From Deltaproteobacteria bacterium (lineage in GTDB: Bacteria > Desulfobacterota > Syntrophia > Syntrophales > Smithellaceae): DNA of 14,242 bases. Of this stretch, positions 6,512 to 13,322 are shown piece by piece. Below the pieces are notes generated by a model, which saw only the letters and a list, made by a program, of their open reading frames with translations, was not told where the DNA came from and ran no database searches. Made by a program: the position numbers and the translations under genes. The DNA lies in NCBI GenBank assembly GCA_009668925.1, contig SBEK01000107.1, forward strand, positions 1-14,242, given 5' to 3'. Numbering within the stretch: position 1 is the stretch's first letter; every line of letters begins with the position of its first letter.

Positions 6512-7897
6512 TTATTTGCCGATGCAGAAACTGGAAAAAATTTTATCGAGGATGTCGTTCTGGATCTTCCTGCCGGTGACTTCATCAAGCGCGTCCAGGG
6601 CGCAGCGGAGTTCAAAAGCCGCGATTTCCGGGGAATGGCCGGCGGCAAGCAAATCCGCGGCTGCGGCGAGACGGGCCTGCGCTTTTTCCAGCGACTGTTT
6701 GTGGCGCAGCTCGGTGATCATGTACCCGCCCTCCGCTGCCCCGGAGCAGAGGGGGAAAGCCTCGCCCAGCGACTTTTTCAGCGCATCCAGCCCCGTGCCG
6801 AATTTCGCGGAAATGTCGAGGCAGGCCGCGTGCGCCGGGATGCGGTGTGCAAGCTCGCCGGGCGTCCAGGCGCGGGGCAGATCGGATTTATTGACGGCGA
6901 TCATGACTTTGTCGGCGCGCTCTTTCATTTGTGCAAACAGATGATCGTCTTCATCCGTGAGCGGTTTGCTGCCGTCGAGCAGAAGGACAACCACGTCCGC
7001 TTTTTCCAGGCATTCCCAAACGAGGTCAATCCCTTCTTTTTCGATGGCATCCTGCGGCGCGCGGATGCCGGCCGTGTCCGTGAGGTGAACGGAAAGGCCA
7101 TCGAGCGTAATCACGTCCGTGATCAGGTCACGGGTCGTGCCGGGGATATCCGTGACAATGGCTTTTTTCCTGCCGGCCAGAGTGTTGAGCAGGCTGGACT
7201 TGCCCACGTTGGGTTTGCCGGTGATCACGACGTTGATGCCCCGGGTGATGAACCGGGCCTCCCGGTAAGTGGAGAGAAGGGACTGGATTCCTGCCTGAGC
7301 CTCATGGATCTGCACGGGGGCCGGGGGCGCTTCATGTTCGGACATGTCTTCGGAAAAATCGATGGCCGCGTCGAGCACGGCCAGTGCGTGGACGAGCCCT
7401 TCGCGCAAGTCGCCGATCTTAGCGCCCAGCGATCCTTTTAATTGAGCCAGCCCTATCTGGTGAGCTTTGGCCGATTGAGCCGAAATGACGGCCGCCAGGG
7501 CCTCCGCCTGCGTCAAATCGATGCGGCCGTTAAGGAAAGCGCGCTCGGAAAATTCTCCGGGCCGGGCCAGGCGGCAGCCCAGAGCGGTCAATTGTTCAAG
7601 AATGGTCCGGAGGATGAAGGGATTGCCGTGGCAGGAAATTTCCAGAACGTCTTCGCCGGTGAAGGAATGCGGCCCGCGCATGAGTGTGATCAGGACTTCG
7701 TCGAGGAGGGTTGTCCCGTCGGCCGTCATGATGTCTCCGTGATAGGCGTGATGACTCTGCCAGCCGCAGGGATGACTTCCCGGACGAAAAAGGCGCCGTC
7801 CTATTTCAGGGGCCGCCGGGCCGCTGATTCGGATGACGCCCAGCCCCGCCGTGCCGAGCGGTGTGGCGATGGCTGCGATGGTATCGGGGGTTTGCAC
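6512..7897 (-). CDS. mnmE: tRNA uridine-5-carboxymethylaminomethyl(34) synthesis GTPase MnmE
   Basis: Encodes 461 residues, close to the family's usual 450-460. MnmE works with MnmG to modify the wobble uridine (U34) of certain tRNAs, using GTP and a methylene-tetrahydrofolate donor. The N-terminal folate-binding domain begins DTIAAIATPLGTAGLGVIRISG. A helical domain flanks an inserted G domain with all motifs intact: GKPNVGKS (227-234), PGTTRD (252-257), DTAG (274-277) and NKSD (336-339). The C-terminus ends in the hallmark FCIGK, with the catalytic Cys458. The start is a GTG at 7897, the only one placing the conserved N-terminus correctly; the ribosome site is modest (GAAGGGAAAG). It is the last gene of the rpmH-to-mnmE cluster, 42 bases after jag. 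The partner gene mnmG is not in the window. Confidence 0.98.
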   Translation of the reverse strand: MQTPDTIAAIATPLGTAGLGVIRISGPAAPEIGRRLFRPGSHPCGWQSHHAYHGDIMTADGTTLLDEVLITLMRGPHSFTGEDVLEISCHGNPFILRTILEQLTALGCRLARPGEFSERAFLNGRIDLTQAEALAAVISAQSAKAHQIGLAQLKGSLGAKIGDLREGLVHALAVLDAAIDFSEDMSEHEAPPAPVQIHEAQAGIQSLLSTYREARFITRGINVVITGKPNVGKSSLLNTLAGRKKAIVTDIPGTTRDLITDVITLDGLSVHLTDTAGIRAPQDAIEKEGIDLVWECLEKADVVVLLLDGSKPLTDEDDHLFAQMKERADKVMIAVNKSDLPRAWTPGELAHRIPAHAACLDISAKFGTGLDALKKSLGEAFPLCSGAAEGGYMITELRHKQSLEKAQARLAAAADLLAAGHSPEIAAFELRCALDALDEVTGRKIQNDILDKIFSSFCIGK

Positions 7898-7939
7898 GCG
7901 TCTCGCACTTTCCCTTCATGCTCACGGCGGCCTGCCGGG

Positions 7940-8959
7940 TTAGGGCCGGCTTTTGCCGGTTCTGCCCGTTTGGCCGCTGCCGCTCTTTTTGGCGGGCAGC
8001 ACGATCACTTTTCGGTACTCGCCTTCACCACGGCTTTTCGTGATGAGCGCTTCATCTTCCTGCAGCGCCAGATGAATAATCCGGCGGTCATGCGCGTTCA
8101 TATGGCTGAGCGACAGGGGCTTCTGCGTCTTTTTGACCTTGTCCCGAATCCGCTGAGCCATGCCGAGGAGGGACTCTTCCCTTCTCTTACGGTATTCTTC
8201 GGAGTCGACAACAATCATCTTGCGATCGGCGTCGGTCTTATTGACTGCCTTGTTCAACAGGTACTGCACGGCATCGAGGTTTTGTCCGCGCCGCCCGATC
8301 AGGAGTCCGCTGTCGTCCCCGGCGATGCTGAGAATGACCGTATCGCTCGTTTCCATCGCCGTCACCTGGCACGCAAACGTCATTCTGCTCAAAATGCCGG
8401 CAAGCAGATCTCTGGCCCGGAGAGCCGAAGGCGAGGTTGCGGGCAGCGCTTCCTCAGCCGGCTCCAGGCGCATGGGAGGTTCCGGCGGGGCCGCGGGAGT
8501 TTCCATGCGCACGGACGGCTCGCGGACCGGCTGGACATCGGACGGCCCGGCCGATGCGGGAGCGGGCCTGCCGCTTCGCTCGCCGGCTCTGGGTCTTGCT
8601 TCGGGCCTCGCCTCACGTCGGCCTTCGGGTTTCCTGTCTTTTTTCGGGGCCGGCCTGGGGTAGGCCTTTGCCTCGGGTTTTATTTCCGGTTTTGCTTCCG
8701 GTTTCACGTCGGATCTCGTTTCCCTCACACCGCCCTGGGGCGCGATCGGAGTAGCGCTGCTCAATGAAAAATCCATATCCAGGGACATGAGCGAGGCGCG
8801 GATTTTAGCCTTTTTGGACATCAGGCCTAAAAACCCGTTGGAGCCTTCGGAAATAATTTCAATGTTTAACTTTTCCCTGGGTACGCCAAAATCGCGGCAG
8901 GCTTTTTCAATGGCTCCGTCGATGGTTTTTTCTTCTATCTCTATCGTTTTTGAACTCAT
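7940..8959 (-). CDS. jag: RNA-binding protein Jag/KhpB (SpoIIIJ-associated)
   Basis: Encodes 339 residues in three parts. Residues 4-52 are the Jag_N domain (KTIDGAIEKACRDFGVPREK ... GFLGLMSKKAKI). A long Pro/Ala/Glu/Lys/Arg-rich linker (about 62-178) is low-complexity and probably disordered. A KH domain follows (about 187-252) with the RNA-binding loop IGRRGQ (221-226), then an R3H domain (about 282-322) with RRIIH (292-296) and SRGEGEYRKVIV. Jag/KhpB binds RNA in the cytoplasm and is usually encoded beside yidC; in Gram-positives it pairs with KhpA and affects cell division and envelope growth. The ATG at 8959 has GGAG 7 bases upstream. It lies 23 bases after yidC and 42 before mnmE. The linker makes it longer than the roughly 200-residue Gram-positive forms. 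Confidence 0.96.
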   Translation of the reverse strand: MSSKTIEIEEKTIDGAIEKACRDFGVPREKLNIEIISEGSNGFLGLMSKKAKIRASLMSLDMDFSLSSATPIAPQGGVRETRSDVKPEAKPEIKPEAKAYPRPAPKKDRKPEGRREARPEARPRAGERSGRPAPASAGPSDVQPVREPSVRMETPAAPPEPPMRLEPAEEALPATSPSALRARDLLAGILSRMTFACQVTAMETSDTVILSIAGDDSGLLIGRRGQNLDAVQYLLNKAVNKTDADRKMIVVDSEEYRKRREESLLGMAQRIRDKVKKTQKPLSLSHMNAHDRRIIHLALQEDEALITKSRGEGEYRKVIVLPAKKSGSGQTGRTGKSRP

Positions 8960-8982
8960 GTCGAACTCCGTGTACAGATTGC

Positions 8983-10671
8983 TTACGCCAGCTTTCGGTT
9001 GATGTAGTATTGCTGGCCGATTTGCAGGATATTATTGAACAGCCAGTAAATGACCAGACCCGCCGGGAAATTCAAAAAGAAGAAGGTGAAGATGATCGGC
9101 ATGAACAGCATAATTTTCTGCTGCATGGGATCGCCCATGGCGGGGGTCATTTTCTGCGAAATGAATTGTGTGGCGCCCATAATGATCGGCGTGATGTAAT
9201 AGGGATCCTTGGCCGAGAGATCCTGAATCCAGAAGAAAAACGGCGAATGGCGCAATTCGATGGAGTACATCAGCGCCTTGTACAAGCCGAAAAACACGGG
9301 AATCTGAATGAGCATCGGCAGGCATCCGGAAAAGGGATTTACCTTGTGCTCGCGGTAGAGCGCCATGGTCTCCTGGCCGATCTTGGCCTGATCATTTTTG
9401 TATTTTTCCTTCAAGGCGTCTATTTTCGGCTGCAGCTTCTTCATCTCATTCATCGATTTATAGCTCAGGTTGCCCAGAGGCCAGAAGATGATTTTAATGA
9501 TCGTCGTCAGGATGATGATTGCGATGCCGTAGTTCATCACAAATCCATACAGGAAATTGAGGATGTACAGCGAGGGGATAGCCAGCCACCAGAACCAGCC
9601 GAAGTCGATTGCACTTTCCAGGCCGACGCCGAGCGTCTTGAGCAGGTCATACTGCTTCGGTCCGAGATAAAGCTGGTATTGAAAAGCGCTGCTCTGTCCG
9701 CCGGGAATGACTTCCTTGCGGCCTTTCATGCCCACGGCGACCATATCCGCGGCGTCGCGCGTCATCACGACATTCGTCAAAGACGGATTTTCTGGAATGA
9801 AGGATGCGATGAAATATTTGCTCTCGAAAGCGCCCCAGGATATGTTGGGCCCGAGAACGCTTTCGGCGGTCATCTTTTTGACTTCCGGCCGTTCAATGCT
9901 GCCGCCGACCGAGACGGCGGGGCCTTCGTGTCCGTAGTCGTCGTCGACTTTCTGCGGGTCCACATATTGATACCAGTTGAGCCTGGGGATCTGCGTGATC
10001 GGTGATCCGCTCAAATTGTAAATCTTAACTTCCAGGCCGATGGCATAGCCGGACGGATCAATGGTAAAAATCTTTTCGATCTTCATATCCGGGTATGATT
10101 TTGAAAAGATAAGCTGCTTCTTTTCCTTGGTGCTCACCAGGTCCAGTTTGCTTGCCGCCGTATCAAACACCGCATCCGGAAGGATCTCCGTGCTGGAATC
10201 AGGGAAAGTGACCGCCAGCGGGTAAGGCATACCGTTGCGAACGTCAACCAGTTCGACAAAATCCTTTGTTTTGGGTTTGGCAGCTTCCCTGGCGCCTGTA
10301 AAGAATCCTTTTATTTTCGGCCAGATGTCGTCCGTGCAGGTATGGCAGTCCTGATAATACTCTTTGAGCTTCAGAGATTTCAGCGCGGCGCCGCGCGTGG
10401 AGAATATGGCCGTGTAGTGGGTTGTTTCCACCTTGATGTCACGGGGCGGCGCTTCGGGCTTTACGGCTGCCGCTTTGGGTGCGGTTTGGGCAAGGCCCGC
10501 TTGCGAAACCGGCGCTCCCGCCGGAGCCGCGGTCTTGTCTTTTTTAACCTGATCAGCCGATTGCTGCGGTGCTGCGGTTTTTTGCGGCACGGGCGGTTTG
10601 ACAAAGAAGACTTGATAAACCAGGAGAACGGCCAGGGCCAGGACGATCGCTAAAATAGTCCTCTTATCCAT
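8983..10671 (-). CDS. yidC: Membrane protein insertase YidC
   Basis: Encodes 562 residues, similar to the 548 of E. coli. YidC inserts and folds inner-membrane proteins, alone or with SecYEG. A first membrane helix (5-24) is followed by an Ala/Pro/Lys/Gln-rich linker (about 28-78), then the large periplasmic P1 domain typical of Gram-negatives (about 79-350). The conserved C-terminal insertase domain holds five hydrophobic stretches at about 358-378, 380-398, 449-470, 490-507 and 520-548, with the cytoplasmic loop SYKSMNEMKKLQPKIDALKE between two of them and NPFSGCLPMLIQIPVFFGLY, a family signature. The start has GGAGG 6 bases upstream of the ATG. P1 has Cys110 and Cys113 (CHTC), unusual enough to note. 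It is 23 bases after yidD and 23 before jag. Confidence 0.98.
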   Translation of the reverse strand: MDKRTILAIVLALAVLLVYQVFFVKPPVPQKTAAPQQSADQVKKDKTAAPAGAPVSQAGLAQTAPKAAAVKPEAPPRDIKVETTHYTAIFSTRGAALKSLKLKEYYQDCHTCTDDIWPKIKGFFTGAREAAKPKTKDFVELVDVRNGMPYPLAVTFPDSSTEILPDAVFDTAASKLDLVSTKEKKQLIFSKSYPDMKIEKIFTIDPSGYAIGLEVKIYNLSGSPITQIPRLNWYQYVDPQKVDDDYGHEGPAVSVGGSIERPEVKKMTAESVLGPNISWGAFESKYFIASFIPENPSLTNVVMTRDAADMVAVGMKGRKEVIPGGQSSAFQYQLYLGPKQYDLLKTLGVGLESAIDFGWFWWLAIPSLYILNFLYGFVMNYGIAIIILTTIIKIIFWPLGNLSYKSMNEMKKLQPKIDALKEKYKNDQAKIGQETMALYREHKVNPFSGCLPMLIQIPVFFGLYKALMYSIELRHSPFFFWIQDLSAKDPYYITPIIMGATQFISQKMTPAMGDPMQQKIMLFMPIIFTFFFLNFPAGLVIYWLFNNILQIGQQYYINRKLA

Positions 10672-10694
10672 ATGGAACCTCCAATTTCAATGTT

Positions 10695-10922
10695 TTACTT
10701 GACGGGATCGTAACCGCCGGGATTGAGGGGGTTGCAGCGCAGAATCCTTTTTGCCCCCAGATAGGCCCCTTTTACCGGTCCATACATTTTAATCGCGTCC
10801 ATGGTGTATTGCGAACAGGACGGGTAAAAGCGGCAGGAAGGCGCAAAAAAGAATGGTGAAATACAGGCCTGGTAGATGCGAATCATAAATATGAAAACAT
10901 TTACCAGAGTTTTTTTGAACAT
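10695..10922 (-). CDS. yidD: Membrane protein insertion efficiency factor YidD
   Basis: Encodes 75 residues, the normal size for this family. YidD is a small inner-face membrane-associated protein that assists YidC-dependent insertion. The family core is plain: [10 protein letters not shown], then [11 protein letters not shown] (from Cys30, with Cys36), a helix, [11 protein letters not shown] (Cys63) and the ending GGYDPV. The N-terminal hydrophobic stretch [10 protein letters not shown] can form an amphipathic membrane helix. The start is 3 bases after the rnpA stop, so translation is probably coupled; its own ribosome site is weak. yidC follows after 23 bases. Confidence 0.97.
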   Translation of the reverse strand: MFKKTLVNVFIFMIRIYQACISPFFFAPSCRFYPSCSQYTMDAIKMYGPVKGAYLGAKRILRCNPLNPGGYDPVK

Positions 10923-10925
10923 AGT

Positions 10926-11273
10926 TTATCTGCCGGTTTTGCGGTGGAAGAGTTCGGTCAATTCTTGTTCTGTTTCCTGATAAGAAAGAGGCGGCAAATT
11001 TTTTTTAGCCATGACGACAACGTCATGCCCCGCGGGAAACAAATTTTTATTGCGGCGGAAGAATTCCCGAATCAGTCTTTTGGTGCGGTTGCGAAAGACG
11101 GCATTTCCCGTCTTTTTCGTGACGGTGATTCCGAGGCGTGTGACCCGATTCGGGTTGCCGCAGGTTATGACGGTAAAAAACCGAGAACTTCTTCTGACCC
11201 CCTGTTCATAAATGATCCGATAGCTGCTTTTGCTGGTGACTTTTTCCGCCCTCCGGAAAGATTGTGCTTTCAT
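10926..11273 (-). CDS. rnpA: Ribonuclease P protein component RnpA
   Basis: Encodes 115 residues from the ATG at 11273. RnpA is the protein subunit of RNase P, which trims the 5' leader of precursor tRNAs together with the rnpB RNA. The family signature [13 protein letters not shown] (61-73) is present, preceded by [13 protein letters not shown] and followed by the strand DVVVMAKK; the beginning [21 protein letters not shown] matches the typical N-terminus. A GTG at 11312 would add 13 residues rich in Gly and Ser and would begin 4 bases after the rpmH stop. ATG 11273 is preferred because it places the N-terminus as in other RnpA proteins, although neither start has a good ribosome site. It lies between rpmH and yidD, as in many bacteria. 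rnpB itself was not seen. Confidence 0.93.
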   Translation of the reverse strand: MKAQSFRRAEKVTSKSSYRIIYEQGVRRSSRFFTVITCGNPNRVTRLGITVTKKTGNAVFRNRTKRLIREFFRRNKNLFPAGHDVVVMAKKNLPPLSYQETEQELTELFHRKTGR

Positions 11274-11316
11274 TGATGAAAAACCAAAATCCCCGCCAGA
11301 TGCTGAAGCCACGATA

Positions 11317-11454
11317 TTATACGGTTAAGCTTTTTCTGCCCTTGGCTCTCCGGCGGTTCAGGACCTGCCTGCCGGTTTTCGATGCCATGCGGACAAGAAA
11401 ACCATGGGATCTCTTTCTTTTGGTATTAGACTTATTGGTCAGTGTCTTTTTCAT
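11317..11454 (-). CDS. rpmH: 50S ribosomal protein L34
   Basis: A short gene found by reading the minus strand directly. It encodes 45 residues, the usual size of L34, starting [20 protein letters not shown] and ending [12 protein letters not shown]. The Lys/Arg-rich composition, the HGFLVRM core and the [12 protein letters not shown] tail are diagnostic. L34 is a protein of the large ribosomal subunit that contacts 23S rRNA. The ATG has GAGGGG 8 bases upstream. The early residues [10 protein letters not shown] differ somewhat from the common MKRTFQPSN form but keep the charge pattern. It is the first gene of the rpmH-rnpA-yidD-yidC-jag-mnmE cluster, with a good promoter 30 bases upstream of its start. 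Confidence 0.96.
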   Translation of the reverse strand: MKKTLTNKSNTKRKRSHGFLVRMASKTGRQVLNRRRAKGRKSLTV

Positions 11455-11484
11455 GTTTAAACCCCTCGAAGTAATAAGGTGATG

Positions 11485-11513
11485 CGTAAATCATAGTCGC
11501 AATTATTTGTCAA
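11485..11513 (-). promoter_or_regulatory. rpmH: Candidate sigma70 promoter of the rpmH operon
   Basis: On the minus strand, a perfect TTGACA (11508-11513) is followed by 17 bases and TTTACG (11485-11490, 3 of 6 to TATAAT) in an AT-rich stretch. A start near 11478 gives a leader of about 24 bases holding the GAGGGG ribosome site. The divergent plus-strand gene begins at 11610, so this 155-base gap carries controls for both directions. No convincing plus-strand promoter or DnaA-box cluster was found in it; one weak DnaA-like 9-mer (ATCTCCACA) occurs near 11580. Confidence 0.5.
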
Positions 11514-11609
11514 GATTAAAGTGGTTTGCCAAACATAACAGGACAGTAGAAATTTCGCCTGCAAAATGATATTAAGCCCCATCTCCACAAACCGAAGAAG
11601 GATGCCGCC

Positions 11610-12503
11610 ATGATTAAGACAATTTTCTGGGTCAATGTTTTCCTGGCGTGCTTTTGCTTATCCCTGTTTACAGTTGAGCGTGTTTCAGCGGCAACCATCG
11701 ACGTGCTGATCAAGGGGATGGATGACGGTAAGAAGGCAAGCCGTGACCGCGATTACGCGGAAGCCGTCATGAACGCCAAGCTTCAGGCTATTGAAAGAGC
11801 CGGGGTCTCGATCAAATCGATGACCAGGGTGGAGAATTTTCAATTGAAATATGACATGGTCGAATCGAAGGCCGCCGCTGTTTTGTTACCGGGATTCCAA
11901 ATCATTGATATGGGATATCAAAAGGACGGTACTTATCAGGTGGTTTTGGCCGGCAAGGTTCAAACCATGGAATTATCGAAGGCGGAAGGGAGTCTGTGGG
12001 GGAAGCTTCGATCTGAGCCTGCCATGTATGAAAAATTCGATCACGCACGCGACATCTGGTCCGGGGCATCCGGCGGCGATATCGGGAATGAGTACGTCAA
12101 TAACGAGGACGGAACGGTGACCGACCGCAAGACCGGTTTAATGTGGCAGAAATCATACCAGATCAAAGAAAATATCCGCGAAGTCCGCCATCAGGTGGAT
12201 CTGCTGAACAGGAGCAAATTTGCCGGGTACGACGACTGGCGAATTCCCACGCTGACCGAAATCGGTTCTCTTGTGGAAGGAAAGCCCAGCGGGAAACTAA
12301 ATTCCGGACGGCAGACCTACCTCGATGCGATCTTCGACGCCCGTCCGTATTGCTGGTATTTGTGGAGCGCCGACCGTCTGCCGGAAGCTTATCTTCTGGC
12401 TAATGTGGGCGAAGCAAGAGGCGGCATCGCGCCGGCAGGAGATCATTATCAGGCCGACGGCGTCTGCGTTGCCTGTTTCAAGGCCGTGCGGTCGGTGAAA
12501 TAG
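11610..12503 (+). CDS. Exported FlgT-N-like protein with C-terminal DUF1566 (Lcl) domain
   Basis: Encodes 297 residues. A signal peptide (hydrophobic VFLACFCLSLF, likely cut after VSA near residue 27) is followed by a FlgT-N-like module (about 31-117: YAEAVMNAKLQAIERAGVSI, RVENFQLKYDMVESKA, GFQIIDMG, GTYQVVLAGKV). Residues about 162-293 form a DUF1566/Lcl domain: NEDGTVTDRKTGLMWQKS, then DLLNRSKFAGYDDWRIPTLTE, YCWYLWSAD and a Cys-rich end VCVACFKAV. DUF1566 domains occur on secreted and surface proteins, some of them adhesins, and are common in deltaproteobacteria. The ATG has AAGGA about 8 bases upstream. It is the only plus-strand gene, divergent from rpmH, and its stop is one base from the stop of the convergent lipoprotein gene. 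It shares its first module with the gene at 5013-6152. Confidence 0.88.
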   Translation: MIKTIFWVNVFLACFCLSLFTVERVSAATIDVLIKGMDDGKKASRDRDYAEAVMNAKLQAIERAGVSIKSMTRVENFQLKYDMVESKAAAVLLPGFQIIDMGYQKDGTYQVVLAGKVQTMELSKAEGSLWGKLRSEPAMYEKFDHARDIWSGASGGDIGNEYVNNEDGTVTDRKTGLMWQKSYQIKENIREVRHQVDLLNRSKFAGYDDWRIPTLTEIGSLVEGKPSGKLNSGRQTYLDAIFDARPYCWYLWSADRLPEAYLLANVGEARGGIAPAGDHYQADGVCVACFKAVRSVK

Positions 12504-12504
12504 G

Positions 12505-13299
12505 TCATTCAATCTTCATTTTATTGCGCACAACGCTCATCCGTTGATCGACGATGCTCTCGTATTCGCCGGCAATCCAGCGTTTTTCAACGTCCCAGTA
12601 GTCCGGGCTTTTCTTTTCATTGACGACGGAATTGGCCGCCATGGTCAACATCAACGCCTGGCCTTTCTGCGTCGTAATATATTCGCGGGGAAGTCCCGCC
12701 CAGTCGACGACGATGTCCAGTTTCCGGCCCGTCAAATCCCTTTCAAAAGGTTCATAATACAAACGGTCTTCCCGTGTGTAGCTGCGCGGCGTGCTGCCGT
12801 CAGCCTTGTCCGCGACCCGGATGGTTCCCGGGGGCCGGTAAACCACGGCAAAAAGGGTATAGCCCTTGCCGGTCGCTGTGTCGATGCTGGTTAAAATATA
12901 GTTCTCCGCGTCGTGCACGCCGTAGGGGCGCAGAACTTTTTGAAAATATTCGGTGGCGTGTTTCATGCGCCGGAAAACTTCCCCGGTGTCGCCGCTTTTG
13001 TCCACGGCACTGATCCTTCTACCGTACGCCGCTTCGTAAGTGTCATCGATGGTGATCTTCGCATTGGCCGCGATCATGCCTTTGTTGATGTCGTCCAGGC
13101 TGGTGGCCATATAGTAGGGAATAGCGGAGATGCCTTCCAGGAGCCCCGCCGCAATCTGCAGAGGCGACAAAACCAGTTGCGCCATGCCGAAGGCGGCTTT
13201 TCCGAAACCGCGTTGGACTCTCTTGGCGCTTTCGTTTTCGCCGGCGCAGGACAAAACCAGCAGGCATAGCAAACAAAGGACAACCGTCAATTTCTTCAT
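12505..13299 (-). CDS. Lipoprotein of unknown function
   Basis: Encodes 264 residues from the ATG at 13299, supported by AAGGAG 7 bases upstream and by a signal peptide starting right there; a longer in-frame reading from further upstream lacks both. The signal ends in the lipobox LVLSC, so Cys18 should be lipidated. After a short linker, residues about 30-75 are hydrophobic and Gly/Ala-rich (GFGKAAFGMAQLVLSPLQIA), perhaps packing on a membrane. The rest is soluble with mixed charge, including TGKGYTLFAVVYRPPGTIRV and DIVVDWAGLPREYITTQKGQ. No family was recognised. It follows the GDPD-like gene by 23 bases and is probably co-transcribed with it, suggesting a shared envelope role. Its stop nearly touches that of the convergent plus-strand gene. 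Confidence 0.8.
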   Translation of the reverse strand: MKKLTVVLCLLCLLVLSCAGENESAKRVQRGFGKAAFGMAQLVLSPLQIAAGLLEGISAIPYYMATSLDDINKGMIAANAKITIDDTYEAAYGRRISAVDKSGDTGEVFRRMKHATEYFQKVLRPYGVHDAENYILTSIDTATGKGYTLFAVVYRPPGTIRVADKADGSTPRSYTREDRLYYEPFERDLTGRKLDIVVDWAGLPREYITTQKGQALMLTMAANSVVNEKKSPDYWDVEKRWIAGEYESIVDQRMSVVRNKMKIE

Positions 13300-13322
13300 G
13301 GCTTGTCTCCTTCGGGTATGGA

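Noticed and set aside
7442..8767. Plus-strand open frame of 441 codons
   Set aside because: It is antisense to mnmE and jag, which are strongly supported, and its composition is Arg/Gly/Pro-rich like a shadow frame.
8950..10005. Plus-strand open frame of 351 codons
   Set aside because: Antisense to yidC, with no recognisable domain or ribosome site.
11570..11590. DnaA-box-like 9-mer near the rpmH gap
   Set aside because: A single 7-of-9 match without companions is expected by chance and does not mark an origin.
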